This document shows positions 1 to 8,103 of a stretch of 64,000 bases of DNA, piece by piece. The translations under genes were made by a program, and so were the position numbers. The stretch comes from an uncultured Deferribacteraceae bacterium. Its GTDB lineage: Bacteria > Chrysiogenota > Deferribacteres > Deferribacterales > Mucispirillaceae. Location: assembly GCA_947039395.1 (NCBI GenBank), contig CAMQYS010000001.1, forward strand, positions 124,001-188,000. The letters run 5' to 3'. Below the pieces are notes generated by a model, which was not told where the DNA came from, ran no database searches, and saw only the letters and a list, made by a program, of their open reading frames with translations. Position 1 is the first letter of the stretch. The number at the start of each line of letters is the position of its first letter.

Positions 1-359
1 TTATTGCACGCCATACCAACCGCTCTATAACCTTTAGGCATCCCTATCTTACTGCATATATCCTTATATGAAACCGTTGTACCGTAAGTTATCAATTTAA
101 GCGCATACCAAACTGAAAGTTGAAAATTAGATCCTTTAATATCATATGGAATATCTATCTTTCTACTCTTGCCTAAAAGATAATTATTTATACTCTCCAT
201 ACTCTTTTTAATAAAACCTGTCTCACTCATATTATGGTTACTATTAATATTAATATAACTTTCATTATCATCTACAAAAACTATCTTCTGTAAATAATTG
301 TTTGAAGCAACTACTGCTAACCTACCGATAGATGTATTATAGATCCAACACTCTGACAT
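1..359 (-). CDS. ogt: O6-alkylguanine-DNA alkyltransferase, C-terminus cut off by the window edge
   Basis: Direct-reversal DNA repair protein that moves an alkyl group from O6-alkylguanine to its own cysteine. I translated the 119 codons that lie in the window; they start at an ATG with GGGAGGAA upstream. The last part matches the family helix-turn-helix region: F-QLSVWYALKLITYGTTVSY, then DICSKIGMP and RAVGMACNN. The window ends just before the expected IPCHRV active-site motif, so the catalytic cysteine is not seen. Family assignment rests on this conserved stretch and is confident. The gene is partial only because of the window boundary. Confidence 0.88.
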   Translation of the reverse strand, partial: MSECWIYNTSIGRLAVVASNNYLQKIVFVDDNESYININSNHNMSETGFIKKSMESINNYLLGKSRKIDIPYDIKGSNFQLSVWYALKLITYGTTVSYKDICSKIGMPKGYRAVGMACN

Positions 360-709
360 AAAAATATATTCCTCCCATACAATAAACTATAATATACTAG
401 CTACAATATTATTAATAGTATAAAAGCTGAACACTTAAATTAAAAAATTTTTAAATCTAGGTAATGTCGGATTATAATAAAAATCTTTCTGTAAATTAAG
501 AAATATTCGTCCCCACACATAAGTGAGAGGACGATAGATATCAGACTACTTAGATAATTATTGAGGAATTCAATCGTAAGTATACTGTACCTAACTTTAT
601 CTCATAAATAAATTATAACTAAAACTAATCAGAAACTTTATCTAGCTCTCATAATGAATTTTAAGTTCATTATCTACTCTAATAACTATCAATTTTAAGT
701 TCACTATTA
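360..709. other. Intergenic stretch with two imperfect hairpins
   Basis: No gene is visible. Bases 508-536 form an imperfect hairpin with outer arms TCGTCC and GGACGA. Bases 651-673 form a hairpin with perfect 8-bp arms ATAATGAA and TTCATTAT. The inner part AATTTTAAGTTCA recurs at 690-703. Neither has a clear U tract, so I do not call terminators. Either could sit in an untranslated leader or separate the two minus-strand genes on each side. Confidence 0.4.
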
Positions 710-1096
710 TTAAGCAGTAACAGGATGTTTTCTTCTGTTAGATGGTGCAAATATACACATAATATATGCAACAAGTTGTGCTACTGGTACTAAAAATAAT
801 AATATCCAATATGGTGATAATCCAGCATCTCTTAATCTGCGAACAGATAGCGAAATCCAAGGTATTAAAGATATAATAAAAAACGCTATTGATGTATATC
901 CAAATCTTATAGTCATATCATTTACAATAAAATTTCCTACCACATCGTATGTTATAAAAAAATCTGATGATGTGTCAAACATAAATAAAAACGTCCAAAC
1001 AATTAATGAAAAAATCATAAAAATATTATAATCCATTCTTGTAGATTTACCATTAAAATTAAAATAATTTTTATAAACTTCTAATATAATACGCAT
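710..1096 (-). CDS. DUF805 family inner-membrane protein
   Basis: A 128-residue membrane protein of the DUF805 family, whose biochemical role is unknown. The N-terminal YKNYFNFNGKSTRMDYN resembles the family's start (F-F-G-R-D/EY). Three or four hydrophobic segments follow, and the loop LSVRRLRDAGLSPYW is the family hallmark. AGAGGAG lies upstream of the ATG. A second DUF805 paralogue lies about 220 bp upstream in the same orientation. Function is not inferred beyond membrane location. Confidence 0.8.
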   Translation of the reverse strand: MRIILEVYKNYFNFNGKSTRMDYNIFMIFSLIVWTFLFMFDTSSDFFITYDVVGNFIVNDMTIRFGYTSIAFFIISLIPWISLSVRRLRDAGLSPYWILLFLVPVAQLVAYIMCIFAPSNRRKHPVTA

Positions 1097-1314
1097 AAAT
1101 ACTCCTCTAATTTAAAAAATAGTTTACTCTCTAAAACTAATTTAATAATATTAGTGGACTCTATCTATGTCAATTTTATAATTATGACATATTAAATAAT
1201 TTGTTTAACATTTGAATAATAAGAGCTAGAAAGAAAATTATAACCTATCATAGATCACAATAATCATCGTAAGATAATCTGAAAATATCGTAAAGAAATC
1301 TTGTACAAAAATTA

Positions 1315-1683
1315 TTAAAAGAACTTTAACTCATCTGATTCGTTCTCTCTACTTCTTACCAATGCATAAAACACTAAAATAAAAACATTTCTGATCGGTA
1401 TCAAATATAAAAATACTAGATATGGTGATAAAGAAATATCTCTCAATCTGCGACAACTTAACGATAGTAGTGGTATGCCTAAAAAAATAATAAGCACCAT
1501 TATCGTGCCTATGAGAACTGAAACAATAACACTCTCACCAATAAACAATACAATTAAAACACTTATTAAAACTGTAAGTGTTGCAACTATATATCCAAAA
1601 ATACAAAACGTTATAAACTCTTTTCTTTTTGCAACACCTTCAAAATTAAAAAAGTTTTCATAAGTTAATAGTAACTCTTTCAT
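1315..1683 (-). CDS. DUF805 family inner-membrane protein, second copy
   Basis: A 122-residue DUF805 paralogue of the gene just downstream. It has the same layout: an N-terminal YENFFNFEGVAKRKEFI segment, two long hydrophobic helices, then LSCRRLRDISLSPYLVF and a final hydrophobic stretch. The two proteins are clearly diverged, so this is an old tandem duplication. The ribosome binding site is weak. No partner or substrate can be read from the sequence. Confidence 0.78.
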   Translation of the reverse strand: MKELLLTYENFFNFEGVAKRKEFITFCIFGYIVATLTVLISVLIVLFIGESVIVSVLIGTIMVLIIFLGIPLLSLSCRRLRDISLSPYLVFLYLIPIRNVFILVFYALVRSRENESDELKFF

Positions 1684-1864
1684 AGTAGTAGTCTTCTTGA
1701 TTTAAACACCTATATACCCACTACTCTATTACTCTAAATTTTAAACAATTGGTTCAATATAGTATTACTAAAACAGTAGTAAAAAGAGTTCCAATATACT
1801 TAACTTTTTATACTAAATAAGCATATTAGAACTCTATTAATTTAAACAGAAAATAAATTTAATA

Positions 1865-2446
1865 TTAACCGATAAGTAACTTCATCTTTTCATATGATTT
1901 ATCTGCGATCTCTTTATGCAACGATCCACCGTGAGAATCCATAGTTACAACACATGGAAAATCCTCAACCTCTATTACCCAAAAAGCCTCTGGTGATCCA
2001 AACTCTTCTAACTTAAACACAGTTAAAACTTTCTTAACTCTTTCAGCTGTCAATGCTCCTGCCCCACCTACTGCATGTAGATATACAGCACCTGTATGCA
2101 TTAGCCCTTTACAAGTCTTATCACCCATTCCACCTTTACCAATAACTGCACGAACTTTATAATCTTCTATCACTTTCGCCTGATACGGCTCTTCTCTTGC
2201 AGATGTTGTAGGTCCACTTGATATAAACGACCACTCACCACTGCTACTATCTTGACTTACAACTGGGCCACAATGATATATCGCACCATCTTTTAAATAT
2301 TCATCGATAAACGTCGGTCTATCTTCATACATTAACTTATGTGCAGCGTCCCGTGCAGTAACGATTATTCCTGATAATAATACTTGATCACCTACTTTTA
2401 ATTTACGGATATCCGCCTCACTAATAGGCGTTTTAAGCTTAATCAT
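1865..2446 (-). CDS. Class I fumarate hydratase, beta subunit
   Basis: The smaller, C-terminal half of the two-subunit [4Fe-4S] fumarase, which interconverts fumarate and malate in the citric acid cycle. The 193-residue protein shows family landmarks: GDQVLLSGIIVTARDAAHK near residue 20-38, HCGPV near 58, SSGPTTSAREEPYQ near 76-89, and KGGMGDKTCKGLMHTGAVYL in the middle. Its ATG overlaps the end of the alpha-subunit gene by 8 bp, implying translational coupling. With mdh on the other side of the shared upstream region, the two successive steps fumarate to malate to oxaloacetate are encoded together. The substrate could also be tartrate in related enzymes, but the mdh neighbour favours fumarate. 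Confidence 0.9.
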   Translation of the reverse strand: MIKLKTPISEADIRKLKVGDQVLLSGIIVTARDAAHKLMYEDRPTFIDEYLKDGAIYHCGPVVSQDSSSGEWSFISSGPTTSAREEPYQAKVIEDYKVRAVIGKGGMGDKTCKGLMHTGAVYLHAVGGAGALTAERVKKVLTVFKLEEFGSPEAFWVIEVEDFPCVVTMDSHGGSLHKEIADKSYEKMKLLIG

Positions 2447-3305
2447 ATTCCACCTCGTTACCTTTAATTGTTAATGTTCTTCTTCTGCATGCCCAGCACA
2501 TATACGATATAGAAACAAAAAATGATGCAGGATGACGAGGTTGAATTCCAACTAAAACATCTAATATAGTAGTCTTACCACCAAAACCCATAGGGCCTAT
2601 ACCCATCGTATTTAACTCTTTACATAACTCTACTTCAAACTCTGCAATCTCTTTATCTGGATTACGTTCACCTATCTTTCTAAATAACTGCTCTTTTGCG
2701 TATGTATATGATACAGCTCTATCTCCACCTATTGATATACCTAATATCGCTGGGGCACAACCTTGTCCTTGTGCTTGGAAAACTGCATCAATAATCGCTT
2801 TACGAACACCTTTAATATCTCTACCTGCGTTGAGTGTGCTATCAGGTAATCTGTACTGTGCACCACAATTTTCACAACCACCACCTTTTTGCATAAAACG
2901 TATACGAACGTAATCTTTATCCCATTGATGAAAATGTAGGTATGGAGCGTTTCTACCTATATTATCTCCACTGTTCTTTCCACTTAATGGCTCAACAGTG
3001 TTAGGTCTTAAATATTTTAAATTAGTCGCTTCTCTAACAGCATCTAAAATACTCTCTCTATATATCCTCTCATTTCCACATTCTGGATAGTCGATATAAA
3101 ATACTAATGATCCAGTATCTTGACACATAGCCGTTGTTTCTTTTCTCGCTAACTTAATGTTCTCCTCAATAGTTTGAAGAACTGTCGCAGCTGATGATCC
3201 TACCTCTTCCCTTTTAGTAGCCTCTTGAATAGCATTTTCTACATCCGCTGGTAAATCAGTAGATGATATTCGTATCAATTCCAAAATCTGAGAAGTTAAA
3301 GCCAT
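2439..3305 (-). CDS. Class I fumarate hydratase, alpha subunit
   Basis: The iron-sulfur-cluster-bearing subunit of heterodimeric fumarase, 288 residues, a normal family length. CQDTGS at residues 61-66 supplies one expected cluster cysteine and the GQGCAPAILG stretch supplies C183. The glycine-rich motif reads GGGCENCG (residues 141-148), where many homologues have GGGSEN followed by a methionine-rich segment, so extra cysteines C144 and C147 are present. The start is an ATG preceded by AAGGGGGA. The downstream beta subunit overlaps it. Expression probably comes from the 198-bp region shared with the divergent mdh gene. The product would be cytoplasmic and oxygen-sensitive, as is known for this enzyme class. 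Confidence 0.9.
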   Translation of the reverse strand: MALTSQILELIRISSTDLPADVENAIQEATKREEVGSSAATVLQTIEENIKLARKETTAMCQDTGSLVFYIDYPECGNERIYRESILDAVREATNLKYLRPNTVEPLSGKNSGDNIGRNAPYLHFHQWDKDYVRIRFMQKGGGCENCGAQYRLPDSTLNAGRDIKGVRKAIIDAVFQAQGQGCAPAILGISIGGDRAVSYTYAKEQLFRKIGERNPDKEIAEFEVELCKELNTMGIGPMGFGGKTTILDVLVGIQPRHPASFFVSISYMCWACRRRTLTIKGNEVEYD

Positions 3306-3420
3306 ATTTATATCCCCCTTTTTTTTAGCATTCTCTATACATCTATGCAGAATTTAGTTTAACATACCACTATAATGTAATGCAAATATTATATTATATT
3401 ATAAAAAATAATCATAACTG

Positions 3421-3450
3421 TTGCAATATATGTGTATTTGCAATTATAAT
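3421..3450 (+). promoter_or_regulatory. Candidate sigma-70-type promoter of mdh
   Basis: TTGCAA at 3421-3426 and TATAAT at 3445-3450 are separated by 18 bases and point to mdh. The region is very A+T-rich, so chance matches are possible; a second TATAAT at 3470-3475 has no good -35 partner. A strong ribosome binding site, AAAGGGGG, follows before the ATG. Confidence 0.45.
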
Positions 3451-3503
3451 ATAATCTAACGTATTGTTGTATAATAATTTATCTTTAAAGGGGGATTAAT
3501 ATT

Positions 3504-4481
3504 ATGTCTTTTTGTAAACCAAAAATCGCAATAATAGGCGGTGGAAACATAGGTGGAGTACTAGCTCAATTAGCAGCTAGTCGTGAATTAGGAGATATCA
3601 CTGTATTAGATATCGTTGAAGATTTAGCAAAAGGAAAATGTCTTGATATAGCCGAAGCTGCAGCTGCTGAAGGTTTTGATGTTAAATTGTCTGGAGATCA
3701 TAAACCTGAAGCAATACTGAAAGATGCTGACATTGTTATCGTTACTGCAGGGATCGCTAGAAAACCTGGAATGAGTAGAGATGATCTACTTTCTATAAAC
3801 TCTAAAATTATTAAAGAAGTTGCTGAAAATATTAAAAAATATGCACCAAAATCTTATGTTATAGTTATATCTAATCCACTTGATGCAATGGTTACTCTTA
3901 TGAAAGCTGTAACAGAGTTTCCCGCAAATAGAGTTATGGGACAAGCAGGTGTTCTTGATTCTTCAAGATTTGCATCTTTTATAGCATGGGAACTTGAAGT
4001 GTCTGTAAAAGATATCAATGCACTTGTTCTAGGTGGACATGGAGATACTATGGTTCCATTAATCAACTATGCAAATGTTGCAGGTATACCTGTTATGGAA
4101 ATGCTTGAACGTAAATATAAAAGCAAAGAAAAAGCTGTTAAAGTTATGGACGATATCGTTAAACGTACAGCTGATGCTGGTGGTGAAGTTGTAAGATTAT
4201 TAAAAACTGGATCTGCTTTCTACTCTCCTGCTGCATCTGCAATCGCTATGGTTGAATCTATATTAAAAGATCAGAAAAGAATTTTACCAACTTGTGCATA
4301 CCTTGATGGAGAATACGGTGTTAAAGGATTATATGTAGGCGTACCCGCTATTCTTGGTGCTAACGGTGTTGAAAAAGTTGTTGAATTAACTTTAAGCGAT
4401 GATGAACAAAAAATGTTTGATCACTCAACTAGTGCTGTAAAAGAACTTATTGATCTACTTAAAGAATTAAAATTTCTATAA
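3504..4481 (+). CDS. mdh: Malate dehydrogenase, NAD-dependent, LDH-like type
   Basis: Oxidises malate to oxaloacetate with NAD+ in the citric acid cycle. The 325-residue protein has the nucleotide-binding loop GGGNIGG (12-18) and the acidic residue D36 expected for NAD rather than NADP. The substrate loop [10 protein letters not shown] has R86 and R92; an arginine at the first site is the known mark of malate rather than lactate specificity. The catalytic histidine is H179 in GGHGD. The ATG has AAAGGGGG upstream. It is divergent from the fumarase genes, a logical metabolic pairing. A strong hairpin follows the stop codon. Confidence 0.95.
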   Translation: MSFCKPKIAIIGGGNIGGVLAQLAASRELGDITVLDIVEDLAKGKCLDIAEAAAAEGFDVKLSGDHKPEAILKDADIVIVTAGIARKPGMSRDDLLSINSKIIKEVAENIKKYAPKSYVIVISNPLDAMVTLMKAVTEFPANRVMGQAGVLDSSRFASFIAWELEVSVKDINALVLGGHGDTMVPLINYANVAGIPVMEMLERKYKSKEKAVKVMDDIVKRTADAGGEVVRLLKTGSAFYSPAASAIAMVESILKDQKRILPTCAYLDGEYGVKGLYVGVPAILGANGVEKVVELTLSDDEQKMFDHSTSAVKELIDLLKELKFL

Positions 4482-4510
4482 AATTTTTAAAGCATTTTAA
4501 CAAAATCTAA

Positions 4511-4550
4511 AAATATAGTATCCTCTACATCTATTGAGGGTACTATATTT
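4511..4550 (+). terminator. Stem-loop terminator after mdh
   Basis: Arms at 4511-4525 and 4536-4550 pair over 15 bases with one G-U wobble, closing a 10-base loop. The tail after the stem is A+T-rich but not a pure T run, so termination strength is uncertain. Position, 30 bp after the mdh stop, supports the call. Confidence 0.65.
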
Positions 4551-4993
4551 AATTCACTCCTATCTTATTAGAAACTCTACTGAAACTATATAATTAATTA
4601 CTTATTATATTTATACCTTAACAATCTACCAACTGATTTGTTTGTTTATTTGTCAATGTCCTAAATAATGTATCATTCTAAAGTAAACTTAAAAATCTGT
4701 TTAGTAAGTAGTTAATTAATTTATCACTAGGTAATAACTTACTAAATAACAACTAGCGATTACTATATATTTAAAGTTTATATGATCTACTGACTAGTAA
4801 GTGCCTGTTACAAAATGAGTAATTAGTTAATGAAAAAATCTACAATATTTAAAATATGTTACAAAACTTATTTATTAAGTAATTTAATACTTACTAAATG
4901 GTAACTAGCTAAATAACCTAGATAACTATCATATATGTAAAACCTATAACATTAAAAAAATTCAAAATCACAATAAAACATAAATCAACTTAC
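4551..4993. repeat. Intergenic stretch with repeated TTAGTAAGT / ACTTACTAA motifs
   Basis: No gene is visible in these 440 bases. TTAGTAAGT at 4701-4709 is the inverted copy of ACTTACTAA at 4737-4745. A diverged second pair, TTATTAAGTA near 4871 and TACTTACTAA near 4888-4897, is followed by the same ACTAGC-type flank as the first. A further ACTAGTAAGT lies near 4793. It reads as a duplicated, decaying inverted-repeat block of unknown role, next to an XRE regulator. Confidence 0.5.
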
Positions 4994-5332
4994 TTATCTT
5001 TTTCTTAAGATCTTAAAATTATCTAGCAACTCCGATACGCTTTCCAAAGTTTCTAAATCAATCTGTTCAAATTTATTCATTATAGCTGTTTTACTATCAT
5101 TCATTTCATTATTTTTATCTTTTAGTAGATTTACTATATCGATATCAAGAGCGTATAGAAGTTTGTAGAGAGTATAAATTCTAGGGTTCTGTTTTCTGTT
5201 CTCAATTAAGTTTAATGTTGAATAATCAATATTACTCATTTCAGAAAGTTTATCAAAGGTGTATTTCTTTCTTCTTCTTAATTGCCTTAAGATATCAGCA
5301 ATCTCATTTATTAACTCTTGTTCTTCTAACAC
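4994..5332 (-). CDS. XRE-family helix-turn-helix transcriptional regulator
   Basis: A small DNA-binding protein of 112 residues. The Cro/C1-type helix-turn-helix occupies roughly residues 5-65: LRQLRRRKKYTFDKLSEM, then IDYSTLNLIENRKQNPRIYT and LYKLLYALDI. The C-terminal 45 residues are a charged helix that may dimerise. I chose the GTG at 5330-5332 because AGAGG lies 8 bases upstream; an upstream ATG would add 19 residues unlike the family and lacks such a site. It faces away from the barrel-like protein gene at 5524 and probably controls itself and neighbouring genes. The target is unknown. Confidence 0.82.
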   Translation of the reverse strand: MLEEQELINEIADILRQLRRRKKYTFDKLSEMSNIDYSTLNLIENRKQNPRIYTLYKLLYALDIDIVNLLKDKNNEMNDSKTAIMNKFEQIDLETLESVSELLDNFKILRKR

Positions 5333-5523
5333 TAAATAAACCTCTAAAGTAGTTATTGTGATTATACAACAAAAATAAGTTGACAACATTGTGTATATGC
5401 TATAAATTATAATTGCTTAATCACAATAGATATTTATTGTAAGAATGCTTGTTACTATTTGTGAACTGTGAATAGTTGATCTGTTATTTTAAGCGATATA
5501 ATTTATTTTGAGGAAATATTGTA

Positions 5524-6252
5524 ATGAAACACTTCACCTTACTAATTATTGTTCTATCATTTTGCATAACTTCTATATCAAGTCTAAATGCACAAGAGAT
5601 CATACAAGTACTTAAAGATAGAAATGCTACGATGAAAACTGGTAGTAAAAATAATATAACTAATACAAAGAATACTATCACACAGAATGATAATCTGTCT
5701 AAAAACGATGTAGAGAAAAAGCCGTACTCTTATCTGTTAATATCTCCAGGATATTATAATATTTTTGGAGATGGAAAATATGCACATGGTGGCACAGGAT
5801 ATATTACTTATGGATTTCAAAGTATCAAAAACCCTCTTGCTATGGAAATAGATTTTGGACTTAGAAGAGCAAGTAGAGAGTACGATGAGATAGATCATCA
5901 CTTTAACGATTATTTTACGAATATTGATATACGATATAAAGCTTTAGCCTCGTTACCAATAAAGTTAAGTGAATCATGGACAGTTATACCAAAAATCGGA
6001 GGTGGGGTATTTATCACGCTAGCTGGACTTTCATCTGATGTTACAGGAACAAAAATTAATGGAAATATAAATTTAGGTTACGGATTAGGTGTAGGTATCT
6101 TAGCAACAACAGGAGTAAGAGCTATGTATAAAAATTTCATATTTGGATTATCAGGAGAGATCGACTTCGGACTTGTACCGTTCAATGCTTTAGGTGCAGT
6201 GCTGTATTCTACATCATTTAGGGTGCTAGCTGAAATTGGTGGAAAGTTTTAA
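5524..6252 (+). CDS. Predicted outer-membrane beta-barrel protein of unknown function
   Basis: A 242-residue exported protein. Residues 1-23 form a signal peptide ending in LNA before QE. A polar Asn/Lys-rich linker (about residues 30-65) precedes alternating hydrophobic strands such as YLLISPGYYNIFGDG and AMEIDFGLRRAS. The chain ends in a phenylalanine (EIGGKF), the usual signal for outer-membrane barrel assembly. The many glycine-aromatic strands suggest a small 8-stranded barrel, but I do not recognise a family. It is transcribed away from the XRE regulator and may begin a run of small envelope genes extending to 7803. Confidence 0.6.
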   Translation: MKHFTLLIIVLSFCITSISSLNAQEIIQVLKDRNATMKTGSKNNITNTKNTITQNDNLSKNDVEKKPYSYLLISPGYYNIFGDGKYAHGGTGYITYGFQSIKNPLAMEIDFGLRRASREYDEIDHHFNDYFTNIDIRYKALASLPIKLSESWTVIPKIGGGVFITLAGLSSDVTGTKINGNINLGYGLGVGILATTGVRAMYKNFIFGLSGEIDFGLVPFNALGAVLYSTSFRVLAEIGGKF

Positions 6253-6305
6253 GGATTAATACGGGCTATTAGTGTTAATATTATATATAAAATCAATTAC
6301 TATTG

Positions 6306-6588
6306 TAGAGGGATATTGTGGACGTACTTATCGGTTTAGCTGTTCTACCATTTGCTTTATATGGACTCGGTGTTCTTTTAAAAATTTCAATTATTGTGAT
6401 TGCAATCATTATAGCTATATGTATTCAATATAAATCAGGATGCTTAACTGCTATAATAGTATTTGGAGCAGTTTTTGTAGCCATGCTACTTACTTTTTAT
6501 CTTGCGGAACTTTAAACAGAACAAATTATAGAGGGATATTGTGGAAGTACTTATCGGCTTAGCTATTCTACCACTTGCTTTATGGGGA
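6306..6588 (+). repeat. Duplicated 60-bp gene start (two copies)
   Basis: Bases 6306-6365 and 6529-6588 are the same 60-bp element with only a handful of differences. Each holds the ribosome binding site AGAGGG, a GTG start, and codons for M-D/E-VLIGLA-V/I-LP. It is a recent duplication that gave two adjacent genes the same translation start and first membrane helix. Confidence 0.85.
6318..6515 (+). CDS. Small membrane protein, 65 residues
   Basis: Almost entirely hydrophobic, with two or three membrane segments (residues 2-20, 21-38, 45-63) separated by the short polar loop QYKSGC. It starts at GTG with AGAGGG five bases upstream. Its first 17 residues are nearly identical to those of the next gene, so both come from a duplication. 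No known family is recognised. Expression is supported by the good ribosome binding site and tight spacing with the neighbours. Confidence 0.6.
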   Translation: MDVLIGLAVLPFALYGLGVLLKISIIVIAIIIAICIQYKSGCLTAIIVFGAVFVAMLLTFYLAEL

Positions 6589-7029
6589 TTAAAAGTTGCA
6601 TTGGCAATTATTATCGGATTGTTTCTTATATTAGTTGATACATTTAGAACTACTAAAACAACATCTGATCATACTGATGAAAATGACATCATGACTTCAC
6701 TGCCTCAAGGTAAATCACTTTTTGATCAACTCAATGAAACAACAGTTAAACTTTTTAGAGATATCGCTGAAGCAGGTAACACATCAATAGGTGAATTATC
6801 AGATACTCAAATTTCAGAGATTATAAATGAAGTCATAACAGCTTTTAGGAATGCAAGTGAGTCTATTGATGATCATATTCAAGGTGGATTCTTATTGACT
6901 ATCGCAATGCATCATGTTTTAACTCATGCTACATATGGAGAACTTTTCTATTATAAACATTTAGATTATGAAGTTAATAACTATCTGGCAAACGGACTTA
7001 GGGATAGTTATAAAAAAAATTTATTTTAA
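6541..7029 (+). CDS. Membrane-anchored protein of unknown function
   Basis: A 162-residue protein with one or two N-terminal membrane helices (residues 2-35), followed by a soluble, probably helical domain of about 115 residues rich in acidic and amide residues. It starts at GTG with the same AGAGGG site as the preceding gene. The first helix copies that gene's start, but the soluble domain is unique, so the anchor looks transplanted onto a different body. The C-terminal part (ITAFRNASESIDDHIQGG and beyond) is not a motif I recognise. It lies 25 bp after the preceding stop, so both are likely cotranscribed. Confidence 0.6.
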   Translation: MEVLIGLAILPLALWGLKVALAIIIGLFLILVDTFRTTKTTSDHTDENDIMTSLPQGKSLFDQLNETTVKLFRDIAEAGNTSIGELSDTQISEIINEVITAFRNASESIDDHIQGGFLLTIAMHHVLTHATYGELFYYKHLDYEVNNYLANGLRDSYKKNLF

Positions 7030-7044
7030 AACTTGGAGGAAATT

Positions 7045-7215
7045 ATGAAACGCCTACTACTTATCATTATACTAAACATTCTTCTAACCTACTCTTCTGT
7101 ATTTGCAGGAGTACTACTATCTGAATGGACTGGTGCAATGAACCGTTACTGTAAATATAGTGATGGAACTGTAATTACTTTATCATTTGGATCAACATGT
7201 CCATCAACTAATTAA
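7045..7215 (+). CDS. Small exported peptide, 56 residues
   Basis: Residues 1-22 form a typical signal peptide (MKRLLLIIIL core, then SSVFAG). The mature part is about 34 residues with two cysteines that could form a disulfide (RYCKYSDG and STCPST). I chose the ATG at 7045 because GGAGG lies six bases upstream; a TTG 12 bases earlier overlaps that site and is unlikely. It follows the previous gene by 15 bp. The family is not recognised. Size and cysteines would suit a small periplasmic or surface peptide. Confidence 0.6.
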   Translation: MKRLLLIIILNILLTYSSVFAGVLLSEWTGAMNRYCKYSDGTVITLSFGSTCPSTN

Positions 7216-7494
7216 CTTCTATTACATGTAGTTGATATATAATAGAAAGTGATATCCTTTATTGTAATCAACTACTTGTAATTATATTTATACATTTTAA
7301 CTTATTTAATATTTAATAATTTTGTTTATTTAATCTTTACAGAACATAAATAATAGTTTTTATATCTATAATAATGGTACAATATATTGATTGACTTCCT
7401 TAGTTATACACTATAAACTTACAAACGTAATAATAAATTAGATCATGATACTAAATTATTGTAAAACATGAAATTTACTTAGGAGAATATTATA

Positions 7495-7803
7495 ATGAAA
7501 TATCTAATCGTATGTTTAGTGGCTATGCTTTATTTATCAGGCTGTGCTATGGTTTCTGCACCTGTAAATGGGTTTATTTCTACATCTGTTAAAACACCAA
7601 TTACTGCTACTTCTAATGCTCAAGGAAGTAAAGAAGGAACTTCTGTTTGTAAAAGTATTTTAGGACTTTTCGCTTTCGGTGATTGCTCTGTTGAAGCTGC
7701 TGTTATTGATGGACAAATTTCTGAGATTTCTACAATCGATGCAAAAAGTTTCTCTATCTTAGGTATCTACTCATCATATACAACTATCGTTACTGGTGAA
7801 TAA
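7495..7803 (+). CDS. TRL-like family lipoprotein
   Basis: A 102-residue predicted lipoprotein: the signal peptide ends in the lipobox LSGC, with lipidation cysteine C17. The remainder matches the TRL-like family: early P-NGF, then SKEGTSVCKSILGLFAFGDC, a repeat of small residues, and SILGIYSSYTTIVTGE. Members are small outer-envelope lipoproteins of unknown function. AGGAG lies upstream of the ATG. A 280-bp A+T-rich gap separates it from the preceding peptide gene, so it probably has its own promoter. Confidence 0.78.
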   Translation: MKYLIVCLVAMLYLSGCAMVSAPVNGFISTSVKTPITATSNAQGSKEGTSVCKSILGLFAFGDCSVEAAVIDGQISEISTIDAKSFSILGIYSSYTTIVTGE

Positions 7804-8103
7804 AAACTATCTATTAGCTTACTTTTTAACATACGTAGTAAATACGAATATTTAAGCAAACTAATAAAATAAATAATCGCTGTAATTAATATAGTTGAAC
7901 GTAATTGCAGTGATGTATCTCTATACAAAATCATAAATAAATTTCTCATAATAATAAATCACTCACTAAGAATATAAATATTTATCATTTTATTAATTAA
8001 CTAAAACAACTTTATAAAAAAACTCTCTGCTTCTGTAGTAGTAATATTATGATGATCGGAGAAACTAAATTACTCTATAACTAATACCTAATATTTAACA
8101 CGA
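7804..8103. other. Intergenic stretch, no feature seen
   Basis: About 300 bases between the convergent TRL-like lipoprotein gene and mcrC. No gene, tRNA or clear terminator is visible. A minus-strand reading frame at 7767-7949 lacks a ribosome binding site and overlaps the lipoprotein gene, so it was not called. Confidence 0.4.

Noticed and set aside
5484-5681. A minus-strand frame over the start of the barrel-like protein
   Set aside because: It is antisense to the signal-peptide region and has no ribosome binding site.
7767-7949. A 60-residue minus-strand frame after the TRL-like lipoprotein
   Set aside because: It overlaps the lipoprotein gene, lacks a ribosome binding site and resembles no family.
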